Shown one piece after another: positions 24,083 to 33,078 of a DNA stretch of 64,000 nucleotides (its first letter is position 1; the number at the start of each line of letters is the position of its first letter). Below the pieces are notes generated by a model. That model made no database searches and was not told the DNA's origin. It saw only the letters and a program-made list of their open reading frames with translations. Position numbers and translations under genes: made by a program. This stretch comes from HXMU1420-2 sp017643305 (GTDB lineage: Bacteria > Pseudomonadota > Alphaproteobacteria > Rhodobacterales > Rhodobacteraceae), in assembly GCA_965217135.1 (NCBI GenBank), contig OZ244249.1, positions 1,984,001 to 2,048,000 on the forward strand. The letters are read 5' to 3'.

Positions 24083-24961
24083 TCAGGACGGGCCGCCACC
24101 GGCGGCGCGGTCGCCGAGGGCGCGAATCTCTGCCACCATGGCCGAAAGCATGTCGATGCTTGCAGTAGGCAGCCGGTCCAGCGCCGCAAGCTGGCCAAGG
24201 GGGCCGGGGCGCACTTGGATTTCGGCTTCGGGCGGTGGGTCTGGTGCGTCCACAATCCGGGGTTTTGGCGGGCCTGCTTCGACTTCTGGTTCAGGCTCCG
24301 GTTCTGGTTCTGGCTCGGGCTCTGGCCGTGCAGAACGGTGCAGGAAGGATGGCAATTTGGGTTCATCCGGGACCGTGTCGAACATGTCCGGTTCGCTCTG
24401 CGTGACGCTGGCGGTGACTTCCGGTTCTGTCTCTGCGCCCGGTTCAGGATCCGCGTCGGGCTTTGGCGAGGCCTCTGCCACCGGTTCCGGCGGGGTGTCT
24501 TCGGCAGGAGGTTCGGAGGTCACCTCGGCTGATTCTTCTGCGGCTTCTGCCGCCGATTTGCGCGACTTTCGGCTTTGGAAGGTCACCACGTTTTCCGCAT
24601 CATCCTCTTTTTCTGCGGCGGGTTCAGCAGGGCGCTCCGGCGCGGCCGCGGCCTCCACTACCTCAGCCTCTGAGTTGGACATTTCCAGCGGAATCGAAAG
24701 TGAAGAAACGTGTTCAACCCCTTTTTCTCGAAGAATTTTTTGCACGCCTTTGATGGTCATGCCTTCGCCGTGCAACAGCGTCTTGATGCCCCCGATAAGC
24801 AACATGTCCGCCGGGCGGTAATACCGCCGACCGCCCGCGCGCTTGACCGGTTTGACCTGGTTGAACTTACTTTCCCAGAACCGCAGCACATGGGCCTGCA
24901 CGTCCAGCCAGTCCGCCACCTCGCTTATGGTGCGGAACGCGTCGGGGGCCTTCTTTTTCAT
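24083..24961 (-). CDS. MerR family transcriptional regulator with long acidic Pro/Glu tail
   Basis: Residues 10-80 form a MerR winged helix (TISEVADWLDVQAHVLRFWE, RRYYRPADM, LLHGEGMTIKGVQKIL). The remaining ~200 residues are low-complexity, rich in Glu, Pro and Ala, with an RPEPEPEPEPEPEPEVE tract near residue 225, and end in a short conserved helix (LDRLPTASIDMLSAMVAEI). It lacks a cysteine effector site, so it is not a metal sensor of the classic kind. It follows ihfA by 10 bp in the fabH-ihfA-merR cluster conserved in this order. Target genes are unknown. Confidence 0.87.
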   Translation of the reverse strand: MKKKAPDAFRTISEVADWLDVQAHVLRFWESKFNQVKPVKRAGGRRYYRPADMLLIGGIKTLLHGEGMTIKGVQKILREKGVEHVSSLSIPLEMSNSEAEVVEAAAAPERPAEPAAEKEDDAENVVTFQSRKSRKSAAEAAEESAEVTSEPPAEDTPPEPVAEASPKPDADPEPGAETEPEVTASVTQSEPDMFDTVPDEPKLPSFLHRSARPEPEPEPEPEPEPEVEAGPPKPRIVDAPDPPPEAEIQVRPGPLGQLAALDRLPTASIDMLSAMVAEIRALGDRAAGGGPS

Positions 24962-24971
24962 GGATGCAAGC

Positions 24972-25274
24972 CTATTGCTTATTGCCGGCGGCCACGCGGT
25001 CTTTCATCAGATGCGAAGGCCGGAAGCTCAGAACGCGACGGGGTTGAATTGGTACCTCCTCACCCGTTTTGGGGTTGCGTCCCATGCGCGCAGTCTTGTC
25101 CCGGACACTGAACGTGCCGAAGGACGAAATCTTGACCTGTTCGCCGCGCACGAGCGAATCCGCGATATGATCCAGAACGCTTTCGACGAGCTGCGCGCTT
25201 TCGTTCCGCGACAAGCCAACCTCACGAAAGACGGCCTCGCTGAGATCCATGCGAGTCAGAGTTTTCGAGCTCAT
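24972..25274 (-). CDS. ihfA: Integration host factor subunit alpha
   Basis: This 100-residue HU/IHF protein begins TLTRMDLSEAVFREVGLSR and has the DNA-binding beta-arm signature GRNPKTGEEVPIQPRRVLSF, including the intercalating Pro in the NPKTGEE arm. N- and C-terminal features match IHF alpha rather than HU. It forms a heterodimer with IHF beta and bends DNA for replication, recombination and transcription. It is in the plsX-fabH-ihfA-merR cluster, with a 98-bp gap after fabH that may hold its own promoter. Confidence 0.95.
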   Translation of the reverse strand: MSSKTLTRMDLSEAVFREVGLSRNESAQLVESVLDHIADSLVRGEQVKISSFGTFSVRDKTARMGRNPKTGEEVPIQPRRVLSFRPSHLMKDRVAAGNKQ

Positions 25275-25372
25275 AGTATTCCCCGTTGTTTTTCCAAGGA
25301 TAGGGGTACCGGTTTTAGCCTGTCAATGTACAAGAATTGCAATGGCTTGGTTCTGCCTATTCAACTGCGGGC

Positions 25373-26344
25373 TTACCAGCGCAGAACCACCGAGCCCCAG
25401 GCCAGCCCGCCGCCAATGGCTTCCGTGACCACAACGTCGCCGGTTTTGATCTGTCCGCGCGCGCACCCAATGGACAACGCCAGCGGGATCGAAGCGGCCG
25501 ATGTGTTGCCATGGTCCTGGACCGTGACAACGACCCGATCCATGGGAATCCCCATTTTCTTGGCTGTGCCCTTAATAATCCGGATATTGGCCTGGTGTGG
25601 CACGATCCAGTCGACATCGGCGTTAGTAAGCCCAGCCATGGCCAGTGATGCTTCGGCGGTGGCGGCGAGTTTTTCTACAGCGTGGCGAAACACCTGATTG
25701 CCCTGCATACGCAGGTGGCCGGTGGTTTGGGTGCTGACCCCGCCATCGACATAAAGCAGATCGCGGTACCGTCCGTCGGACTGCAGATCGGTTGCCAGAA
25801 TGCCCCGATCATCTGAGGTTCCGGTACCGTCCTGCGCCTCCAGCAGCAACGCGCCGGCGCCGTCGCCGAAAAGCACACAGGTGCCGCGGTCGGTCCAGTC
25901 CATGATCCGCGAAAAGGTTTCAGCGCCAATCACCAGCACACGGTGCGCCTGGCCCGAAACGATCAGGGCATTTGCATTGCTCAATGCGAAAACAAACCCG
26001 GCACAGACAGCCTGAACATCGAATGCAAAGCCCCGGGTCATACCCAGGGCCGATTGCACCATCGTGGCGGCAGACGGAAATGTCAGGTCGGCGGTGGAAG
26101 TCGCGACGATGATGGCGTCCACGTCATCTGCGGAGACACCGGCCATAGCAAGCGCGGATTTGGCCGCGGTTGTGGCCATGAAAGAGGTCGTTTCCGTATC
26201 ATCCGCGAAATGGCGGCGTTCAATGCCGCTACGGGTGCGAATCCATTCGTCGGTGGTGTCCAGCGTTTTTTCGAATTCGCAGTTTGGCACCACCTTTTTT
26301 GGAAGATAGTGACCGACGCCTGCTACGACTGCCCGAGGTTGCAT
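25373..26344 (-). CDS. fabH: 3-oxoacyl-ACP synthase III
   Basis: This 323-residue thiolase-fold enzyme has the KAS III catalytic triad Cys114 (VQAVCAGF), His250 (VPHQAN) and Asn280 (HGNTSAAS). It condenses acetyl-CoA with malonyl-ACP to start fatty-acid synthesis. It lies 22 bp downstream of plsX on the minus strand. The start at 26344 gives the family N-terminus MQPRAVVAGVGHYLP. Confidence 0.96.
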   Translation of the reverse strand: MQPRAVVAGVGHYLPKKVVPNCEFEKTLDTTDEWIRTRSGIERRHFADDTETTSFMATTAAKSALAMAGVSADDVDAIIVATSTADLTFPSAATMVQSALGMTRGFAFDVQAVCAGFVFALSNANALIVSGQAHRVLVIGAETFSRIMDWTDRGTCVLFGDGAGALLLEAQDGTGTSDDRGILATDLQSDGRYRDLLYVDGGVSTQTTGHLRMQGNQVFRHAVEKLAATAEASLAMAGLTNADVDWIVPHQANIRIIKGTAKKMGIPMDRVVVTVQDHGNTSAASIPLALSIGCARGQIKTGDVVVTEAIGGGLAWGSVVLRW

Positions 26345-26366
26345 GTTTTTGTTTTACCTACTTGTG

Positions 26367-27470
26367 TCAGTCGTTCTGCGGGCCGACGTCTTTCGCACTG
26401 CCATCTTGGGTAAGCGTTGCTGCAGATGCAACCCGCAGGGCCAGTTTTTTGGTGAATCCGGTCTGGGCCAGTTGGAAGGCCAGCTTGACCGCTGCGGAAA
26501 CGCCGGTTGCGTCGGCGCCGCCGTGCGATTTCACAACCGTGCCGTTGAGGCCTAGGAACACGCCACCATTCACGCGGCGCGGGTCGATCCGTTTGCGAAG
26601 GCGCTGCAGCGACGTAATTGCCAGCACTGAAGCCAGGCGCGACAAAGGGGAATACCGGAAGGCTTCACGCAACAATTCTCCGATCAGGCTGGCAGTGCCT
26701 TCGCCGGTCTTGATTGCCACGTTGCCGGTGAACCCATCGGTTACGATCACGTCGGCGGTGTCCCCGGGAATATCGGAGCCTTCGACAAAGCCGACATAAT
26801 CGAAGTTTGCAGTGTCAGACTGGGCCGAGATCAACTCATGTGCTTCTCTCAGCTCGGGACGACCCTTGTGCTGTTCCGTGCCGACGTTCAGTAGCCCGAC
26901 GCGCGGGCGCTGCAGGCCCATACCGTTGCGGGCATAAGACGCGCCCATCATCGCGTACTGCAATAGGTCAGTGGCATCTGCGCGGATATCGGCGCCGACA
27001 TCCAGCATCACGTTGAAACCTTGCGGGTTGCGTGACGGCCAAAGAACAGCAATCGCTGGGCGATTCACCCCGGGCAGGCGGCGCAGCCGGATCATGGACA
27101 ATGCCATCAGCGCGCCGGTGTTGCCGCAGGACACGGCTACGGTCGCTTCGCCGTTGCGCACCGATTCCAGCGCCGACCACATCGACGTGCCTTCGCCATG
27201 ACGCATGACATGGCTGGGCTTGTCTTCCATCGACACGATACCCGGCGCATCCCGGATCTCAACACGATCTCCCAGCGTCTTGCGGCGCCCAACAAGGCGC
27301 TGCAATTTGGCCTCGGGGCCGTGCAGTATAAATCCGATATCGGGATTTTTGCGGGCAGATTTATAGATGCCTGCGACCACAGCCGCAGGCCCCGCGTCGC
27401 CCCCCATTGCGTCGACGGAAATTACAATGCGTTCAGGCGGTTGAGCGCTATGGTCTGGTGAGACCGTCAT
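26367..27470 (-). CDS. plsX: Phosphate acyltransferase
   Basis: This 367-residue protein shows the PlsX signature VISVDAMGGDAGPAAVV near the N-terminus and the later SCGNTGALMAL and VTDGFTGNVAIKT segments. It makes acyl-phosphate from acyl-ACP for PlsY-dependent phospholipid synthesis. It is 20 bp downstream of rpmF and 22 bp upstream of fabH, the widely conserved rpmF-plsX-fabH lipid operon. The C-terminus continues a little past the usual end. Confidence 0.96.
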   Translation of the reverse strand: MTVSPDHSAQPPERIVISVDAMGGDAGPAAVVAGIYKSARKNPDIGFILHGPEAKLQRLVGRRKTLGDRVEIRDAPGIVSMEDKPSHVMRHGEGTSMWSALESVRNGEATVAVSCGNTGALMALSMIRLRRLPGVNRPAIAVLWPSRNPQGFNVMLDVGADIRADATDLLQYAMMGASYARNGMGLQRPRVGLLNVGTEQHKGRPELREAHELISAQSDTANFDYVGFVEGSDIPGDTADVIVTDGFTGNVAIKTGEGTASLIGELLREAFRYSPLSRLASVLAITSLQRLRKRIDPRRVNGGVFLGLNGTVVKSHGGADATGVSAAVKLAFQLAQTGFTKKLALRVASAATLTQDGSAKDVGPQND

Positions 27471-27490
27471 CTATCGCCCGATGCCGCGCC

Positions 27491-27697
27491 TCAGGCCGCG
27501 TCTTCTTCCAGGTCGATCTCGTCGTTCATCGCGACGATTTCGCGATCGTCGTAATGGCCACATGCCGAACAGACATGGTGCGGACGCTTGAGTTCACCGC
27601 AGTTCGGGCACTCGTTCGGGTTCGCCGCAACCAGTGCGTCATGCGCACGCCGATTATTACGGCGCGACTTGGATACTTTGTTCTGTTGGACAGCCAT
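27491..27697 (-). CDS. rpmF: 50S ribosomal protein L32
   Basis: This 68-residue protein begins MAVQQNKVSKSRRNNRRAHD, typical of alphaproteobacterial L32, and has a four-cysteine zinc ribbon (CPNC...CSAC). It heads the rpmF-plsX-fabH operon, with DUF177 immediately upstream across a 209-bp gap that probably carries its promoter. Confidence 0.97.
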   Translation of the reverse strand: MAVQQNKVSKSRRNNRRAHDALVAANPNECPNCGELKRPHHVCSACGHYDDREIVAMNDEIDLEEDAA

Positions 27698-27906
27698 GTC
27701 TCAACCTTCCTACTGGGGCCATGTTTCATACCGGTGTTGCGAAACCGGAGACCCGCGTTGCAAATTGTCTTCGGCAGCGCGACAAGCGTGTAGGCCGATG
27801 CCTGCGCTTTGTCCAACCCTTTGTCCGATGAACGCGCGAAAATACTGCCTTTCTTCAATAGCGCAAGCAGAAATTTGCACCACTTCGGAGCGGTCCCGTG
27901 CGCGCC

Positions 27907-28452
27907 CTAGTTTTCCTTGTCTTCCAATTGTTCGCGCAGCGCAGCCAGCCCCGCAAATGGCCGCGCATCTTCATCGCGCATGGCCGCTTTGCCAAGTTCG
28001 GTGAACACCGCTTCGCCCAGATCGGCGCCGTCCGCACGCGGATATGAGGGTAGGTTCAGCGCCAGCGCTTCGGCAAGAATCTCATGCAGGTCAATCTCTT
28101 CGGGGAGAGGTTCGCGGGTTTCGTCATCGGGCATTTCGGCTTCGGTTTCGTCGGGATAGACGAAATTGGCCTCGTAAATCCGGGCGACATCCGTGTCGAT
28201 GCGCGTTGTCACCGGGTCCAGCGTTACCACGCAGGGCTGTACCACGGTCGCGCCCAGTTTCGAGTACAACCGCCAATCTCGCTTGCCCTGCGCCACGATT
28301 TCCCCGGCAAAGCGGACCTTGCGCAGGCCCAGCAGATCCAATTCCGCGGCCAGCTTGGTGCGCTGAGGTTCGGTCAGGGTCACCTCAAAGAGATTCGGAC
28401 GGTTCTGTGCCAGATCGGCGACTGCGAGGCGGGTGGAGACAGGGGAGGTCAG
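27907..28452 (-). CDS. DUF177 (YceD) family protein
   Basis: The protein contains the DUF177 pattern: an N-terminal ADLAQNRPNLF segment, a central LDLLGLRKVRFAG, LGATVVQPCVVTLDPV with the conserved cysteine, an acidic stretch, and EIDLHEILAEALALNLPSYP. YceD is linked to 23S rRNA maturation and sits upstream of rpmF in most bacteria, as here. The start is uncertain: no ATG lies at the expected place. I place it at a CTG (28452) with AAGGA 9 bases upstream. In-frame GTG 28548 or ATG 28584 would overlap the divergent bamE gene. Confidence 0.82.
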   Translation of the reverse strand: MTSPVSTRLAVADLAQNRPNLFEVTLTEPQRTKLAAELDLLGLRKVRFAGEIVAQGKRDWRLYSKLGATVVQPCVVTLDPVTTRIDTDVARIYEANFVYPDETEAEMPDDETREPLPEEIDLHEILAEALALNLPSYPRADGADLGEAVFTELGKAAMRDEDARPFAGLAALREQLEDKEN

Positions 28453-28532
28453 GGATATCGTTCCTTGAATCGGAGGTAACTGTTCTGCTAATTGGGATAA
28501 AAGGCGCGCGGCGCCGATACAAGAGGGCGGGC

Positions 28533-29000
28533 ATGATCGGGTTTCCACGGGGGCGGATGGCCGTTTGGCGCATATTCGGCGCACTGGGTATTGTTTTGGT
28601 CGTGGCCGCTTGTTCGTCGGCCATTCGCAAACACGGCTATGTGCCGCCGCCGGAAGATCTGGCGCAGGTGCAGGTTGGTGTCAGCACGCGTGATTCCGTC
28701 GTTGAAACCATCGGCGCTCCTTCATCTTCGGGTATCCTGAACAAAGGCGGCTTTTACTATGTCGCCACATACACGCGCAAATATGGTGCCCGCGCTCAGC
28801 GAATCGTCAGCCGGGATCTGGTTGCCATCAGCTTCGACAGTCGGGATGTGGTCAGCGGTGTGCAGCGGTTCGATCTGTCAGATGGCAAGGCCGTGGTGCT
28901 CGAGCGCCGGATTACCGATTCCGGGGCTGACAACCAGACCTTCCTGCGTCAGCTGGTCGGCAACCTGACCAACTTCAACCCGGCGCTGGCCACCCAGTAA
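28533..29000 (+). CDS. bamE: Outer membrane protein assembly factor BamE
   Basis: The protein is a lipoprotein of 155 residues with a signal peptide ending in a VAAC lipobox (IVLVVAACSSAIRKHGY). The SmpA/OmlA domain follows: VQVGVSTRDSVVETIGAPSS, GGFYYVATY, VAISFD. BamE is a periplasmic-face lipoprotein of the BAM complex that inserts outer-membrane beta-barrels. The ATG at 28533 follows GAGGGC. ATG 28557 would give a shorter signal. It is divergent from DUF177. Confidence 0.92.
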   Translation: MIGFPRGRMAVWRIFGALGIVLVVAACSSAIRKHGYVPPPEDLAQVQVGVSTRDSVVETIGAPSSSGILNKGGFYYVATYTRKYGARAQRIVSRDLVAISFDSRDVVSGVQRFDLSDGKAVVLERRITDSGADNQTFLRQLVGNLTNFNPALATQ

Positions 29001-29087
29001 TGCGGTTCGTTGCCGCTTTCATTTAGACGTCACAACTTGTGTGCTATCGCAAGCCCGCCTAAATTGATGCAAAGCGGTGGAGGGGGC

Positions 29088-29828
29088 ATGCACGTTTCGT
29101 TGCCTCAGTTGAGCAAGGGGCGCTACCGGGCCCGGTTGGCGGAAAACGCCACAGATGTTGCTGGCGCACTGGCGCTGCGGACATTAGCATTTGGCACGGC
29201 AGAACTGGACCGCGACCGGTTTGACGACATTTGTGTGCATGTTCTGGTCGAAGACATCCGGACCGGGACGCTTGTCTGCTGTTTCCGAATGCTGGTGCTG
29301 CATGGCGGCGCAGACATCCCCAAAACCTATTCCGCGCAGTTCTACGAACTGTCTGCCCTGGGCAGCTACGAAGGCCGCATGGTGGAAATGGGCCGGTTTT
29401 GCATCCACCCCGATTGGTCTGATCCGGACATCCTGCGGGTTGCGTGGGGCGCAATGACAGGCTTCGTCGACACCAACCAGATCGAAATGCTATTTGGCTG
29501 TTCTTCTTTTGCCGGGACGGAAACCGAAGATTACCTTGACGCCTTCGCCATGCTGAAACACCGCCACCTTGCGCCCAAACGCTGGCTGCCCAAGGTCAAG
29601 GCGCCGAACGTTTTTCGCTTTGCTGCCAGTCTGCGGCGCAAGCCGGATGCGAAAAAGGCCATGCTGCGCATGCCGCCGTTGTTGAAAACTTACCTTATGA
29701 TGGGCGGTTGGGTCAGCGATCATGCGGTCGTGGACAATCACATGAACACACTGCACGTCTTTACCGGTGTCGAGATCGGCGCAATCCCCCCGGCGCGCAA
29801 ACGGCTTTTGCGGGCGGTGGCGGGCTGA
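29088..29828 (+). CDS. olsB: L-ornithine N-alpha-acyltransferase (OlsB-like)
   Basis: This 246-residue GNAT-fold acyltransferase resembles OlsB. It has an N-terminal RTLAFGT segment, FYELSALGSYEGRMVEMGRFCIHP (the most conserved block), an FGCSSFAG motif, and a C-terminal block containing LPPLLKTYL-like and GGWVSDHAV segments. OlsB attaches a 3-hydroxyacyl chain to ornithine, the first step of ornithine lipid synthesis. The expected partner OlsA is not adjacent. GGAGGGGG precedes the ATG at 29088. The 87-bp gap after bamE probably contains a promoter. Confidence 0.85.
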   Translation: MHVSLPQLSKGRYRARLAENATDVAGALALRTLAFGTAELDRDRFDDICVHVLVEDIRTGTLVCCFRMLVLHGGADIPKTYSAQFYELSALGSYEGRMVEMGRFCIHPDWSDPDILRVAWGAMTGFVDTNQIEMLFGCSSFAGTETEDYLDAFAMLKHRHLAPKRWLPKVKAPNVFRFAASLRRKPDAKKAMLRMPPLLKTYLMMGGWVSDHAVVDNHMNTLHVFTGVEIGAIPPARKRLLRAVAG

Positions 29829-29867
29829 CCGGTTGACGCTGTCCCAGTGGCGGTTTAGCTGCCGGCT

Positions 29868-31679
29868 ATGGCGCGATCTCCCCTTCTGCAACTGACCGGT
29901 ATCTCCCTGACGTTTGGTGGCGAACCCGTTTTTGACGGGCTTGACCTGGTTGTGCATCCGGGTGACCGGGTGGCGCTGGTCGGGCGCAACGGGTCCGGAA
30001 AGTCTACCCTGATGAAAGTGATGGCAGGGCTGGTGGAACCGGACCGGGGCAGCGTGATTGTCCCGCCGGGACACAGCGTCGGGTATATGGAACAGGACCC
30101 GGTGATGACCGGATATGCAACCTTGGGCGACTGGGCCGCGTCGGGGTTGGAGCCGGGGGAACAGTACCGGGTGGAACGCGCGGGCGAGGGATTGAAATTT
30201 GACCCTGCCCGCGGTGTGGAAACAGCCTCAGGCGGGGAACGCCGCCGCGCGGCGCTAACGCGGTTGATGGCAGAAGCGCCCAACCTGATGCTGCTGGACG
30301 AACCCACCAACCATCTGGATATCGAAGCGATCGGCTGGCTGGAACGGGAATTGTCCGCCACCCGCAAGAGCTTTGTCGTCATCAGTCACGACCGGGCCTT
30401 CCTGCGCGCGCTGGCCCGCGCAACGCTGTGGATCGACCGGGGGCAGGTGCGGCGGCAGGACAAGGGTTTTGACGCATTCGAAACCTGGCGTGACACTGTC
30501 TGGGCCGAAGAAGACCTGGCCCGTCACAAGCTGGACCGCAAGATCAAGGAAGAAGCCCGCTGGGCCGTGGAAGGCATCAGCGCGCGCCGGACCCGCAACC
30601 AAGGCCGTGTCCGGGCGTTGCAGGCGCTTCGGGCCGAACGCGCGGCACAGATCCGGCGGCAGGGCACGGCCGATATGGCGCTGGCGTCTGGCCCGAAATC
30701 CGGTCGAAAGGTGATCGAGGTGCAGGGGCTGTCGAAAACCTTTGCGGAAGACCCGCTGCTGCGTGACTTTTCCATGACTATCATGCGTGGCGACCGCGTC
30801 GCTCTGGTGGGACCCAACGGCGTGGGCAAGACCACGCTGTTGAACCTGTTGCTGGGCCGGATGGAACCCGATACCGGTACCGTCACTCTGGGCACCGGGC
30901 TCGAGATTGCCTATTTTGATCAGGCCCGCGCCGCACTGGATCCGGATCAGACCCTGTGGGACGCGCTGACCAATGCGCCGGGGCTGGGCGTGTCGGGCCA
31001 GTCGGATCAGGTGATGGTGCGTGGCCAGCCCAAGCATGTGGTCGGTTACCTGAAGGAATTCCTGTTCGATGAACGCCAGGCCCGCGCGCCGGTGCGGTCG
31101 TTGTCGGGCGGGGAAAAGGCGCGGTTGCTGCTGGCCCGGCTCATGGCCCAGCCCTGCAACCTCCTCGTGCTGGACGAACCCACCAACGATCTGGATGTCG
31201 AAACGCTGGACCTGCTGCAGGAGCTGCTGGACGATTTTGACGGCACCGTATTGCTGGTCAGCCACGATCGCGACTTTCTTGACAGGGTTGCCACGGCAAC
31301 TGTGGCGATGGAGGGTGATGGCCGTGCGACGGTCTACGCCGGCGGGTGGAGCGATTACCGCGCGCAGCGTGGCGAAACGACGACCGAAACTGTGGAGAAG
31401 CCAAAGCCGAAGAAAGACAAGGCGAAAGCCGCGCAGGTGCAGAAGGCAGGGCTGAGCTTTACCGAAAAACACCGGTTGGAGGCCCTACCGGAGGAAATGG
31501 AGCGGCTGGAAGCCGAGATTGGTAAGCTCGAAGCATTTTTGGCCGATCCGGAGCTGTTTACCCGCGAACCGGTGAAATTTCGCAAAGCGACCGAGGCCCT
31601 TGTCGAACGGCAAACCAAACTGTCAGCCGCCGAAGAGGAATGGCTGACGCTGGCCGAAAAGGCGGAAGAGACCACCTGA
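29868..31679 (+). CDS. ABC-F family ATP-binding protein (Uup-like)
   Basis: This 603-residue protein has two ABC ATPase domains, with Walker A GRNGSGKST and GPNGVGKTT, signature motifs SGGERRR and LSGGEKAR, Walker B LMLLDEPTNHLD and LLVLDEPTNDLD. The ABC-F linker lies between them. A lysine-rich C-terminal coiled coil (EKPKPKKDKAKAAQ ... LEALPEEMERLEAEIGKLE) is typical of the Uup branch, which binds DNA or ribosomes. No transmembrane segment is present, so it is not a transporter. It starts 39 bp after olsB. Confidence 0.9.
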   Translation: MARSPLLQLTGISLTFGGEPVFDGLDLVVHPGDRVALVGRNGSGKSTLMKVMAGLVEPDRGSVIVPPGHSVGYMEQDPVMTGYATLGDWAASGLEPGEQYRVERAGEGLKFDPARGVETASGGERRRAALTRLMAEAPNLMLLDEPTNHLDIEAIGWLERELSATRKSFVVISHDRAFLRALARATLWIDRGQVRRQDKGFDAFETWRDTVWAEEDLARHKLDRKIKEEARWAVEGISARRTRNQGRVRALQALRAERAAQIRRQGTADMALASGPKSGRKVIEVQGLSKTFAEDPLLRDFSMTIMRGDRVALVGPNGVGKTTLLNLLLGRMEPDTGTVTLGTGLEIAYFDQARAALDPDQTLWDALTNAPGLGVSGQSDQVMVRGQPKHVVGYLKEFLFDERQARAPVRSLSGGEKARLLLARLMAQPCNLLVLDEPTNDLDVETLDLLQELLDDFDGTVLLVSHDRDFLDRVATATVAMEGDGRATVYAGGWSDYRAQRGETTTETVEKPKPKKDKAKAAQVQKAGLSFTEKHRLEALPEEMERLEAEIGKLEAFLADPELFTREPVKFRKATEALVERQTKLSAAEEEWLTLAEKAEETT

Positions 31680-31718
31680 AGCGGAGTACTATCCGTTTTC
31701 TGTGTAAGAAACCGGGCC

Positions 31719-31760
31719 GGAAACTTTGAAAGTTTCCGATCCGGAATTTCCCAAATTCCG
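31719..31760. terminator. Paired hairpins between convergent genes, probable bidirectional terminator
   Basis: Two perfect AT-cored stems lie side by side: GGAAACTTT/AAAGTTTCC (31719-31737, centre G) and CGGAATTT/AAATTCCG (31742-31760, loop CCC). They sit in the 88-bp gap between the convergent Uup-like and tyrS genes, where a two-way terminator is expected. Their T/A-rich inner arms could serve either strand. Confidence 0.6.
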
Positions 31761-31767
31761 CTGCGCC

Positions 31768-33015
31768 TCAACCGGCGAGTTGCACCAGAGCATGGCGTTT
31801 CTTCCCGGCTGACAGCTTCACGGGGGAGGCAAGCATAGCCGCATCCAGCATCAACCCGCCATCGGTCAGCGGCGCATCATCTATACGCGCACCGTTCTCC
31901 ACGATCAGTCGCTTGGCTTCCTTGCCCGATTTGGCCAGCCCGGACCGAACGATGGCCTGTACCACCGACATGGGCAGCTCATCAGCGCCCAGTGTCAGCG
32001 TGGGCAGGTCATCCCCCACGCCGCCCTTTTCAAACACCTCACGCGCGGTGGCTTCCGCCGCCGCCGCCGCTGCGGCCCCATGGCACAGTCCGGTCACCTC
32101 ATTGGCCAGAATGACCTTGGCTTCGTTGATCTCCGATCCTGCAAGTGCGCCAAGGCGGTCGCATTCTCCAACGGGCAACTCAGTATATAGCTTCAGGAAC
32201 CGGCCCACATCAGCATCGGTCGTGTTGCGCCAGAACTGCCAGAATTCGTAGGGCGACCGCATGTCGGCGTTCAGCCAGACGGCGCCATCCGCGCTCTTGC
32301 CCATCTTCTTACCGTCCGACGTGGTCAGCAACGGGGTGGTGAGCCCGTAAATCTCGTGATCCAGCACACGCCGGGTCAGGTCGATCCCGTTGACGATATT
32401 TCCCCACTGGTCCGACCCGCCGAACTGCACCAGGCAGCCATAGCGCCGGTTCAACTCGAGGAAATCATAGGCCTGAAGGATCATGTAGTTGAACTCTAGA
32501 AAGCTGAGCGATTGTTCCCGGTCCAGCCGGGATTTGACCGATTCAAAGGACAGCATACGGTTCACGCTGAAATGCCGCCCGATATCGCGCAGGAATTCCA
32601 GGTAGTTCAGGTCATCGAGCCACTCGGCATTGTTGATCATCAACGCATCGGTCGCGCCGTCCCCGTAATCGAGGTATTTGGCAAAGACCTGCTTGATCCC
32701 GTCAATATTGGCATTGATGTCCTCGGCGCTCAGCAGCGGGCGCTCATCGGCCCGGAAGGATGGATCGCCCACCTTCGTGGTCCCACCGCCCATCAGCGTG
32801 ATCGGTTTACCGCCAGTCTTTTGCAGCCAGCGCAGGGTCATGATCTGGATCAGGCTGCCCACATGCAGTGATTTCGCTGTGGCGTCGAACCCGATATAAC
32901 CCGGCACAACCCCTGCAATCAGCGCGTCGTCGAGCCCCTGATAATCGGTGCAGTCGGCGAGGAACCCGCGCTCCATCATCACGGCGATGAAATCGGATTT
33001 GGGATGGTAGGTCAT
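31768..33015 (-). CDS. tyrS: Tyrosyl-tRNA synthetase
   Basis: This class I synthetase of 415 residues starts at 33015 (MTYHPKSDFIAVMMERGFL). The HIGH-like motif reads LHVGSL, the KMSKS-like loop GKKMGKSADGAVW, and the tyrosine-binding region includes FGGSDQWGNI. A C-terminal S4 domain (KSGKEAKRLIVENGARIDD) binds the tRNA. The longer frame to 33753 is antisense to anmK. It is divergent from anmK with a 63-bp gap. Confidence 0.96.
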   Translation of the reverse strand: MTYHPKSDFIAVMMERGFLADCTDYQGLDDALIAGVVPGYIGFDATAKSLHVGSLIQIMTLRWLQKTGGKPITLMGGGTTKVGDPSFRADERPLLSAEDINANIDGIKQVFAKYLDYGDGATDALMINNAEWLDDLNYLEFLRDIGRHFSVNRMLSFESVKSRLDREQSLSFLEFNYMILQAYDFLELNRRYGCLVQFGGSDQWGNIVNGIDLTRRVLDHEIYGLTTPLLTTSDGKKMGKSADGAVWLNADMRSPYEFWQFWRNTTDADVGRFLKLYTELPVGECDRLGALAGSEINEAKVILANEVTGLCHGAAAAAAAEATAREVFEKGGVGDDLPTLTLGADELPMSVVQAIVRSGLAKSGKEAKRLIVENGARIDDAPLTDGGLMLDAAMLASPVKLSAGKKRHALVQLAG

Positions 33016-33078
33016 GACTTGCCTCGGGTGAATGTTGCGGGGCACTCTATAGGCGGCAGTCAGGCAAAGGAAAAGGCC

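Noticed and set aside
30255..31472. 405-residue minus-strand open frame
   Set aside because: It lies entirely within the ABC-F gene on the opposite strand and has no family features; a GC-rich shadow.
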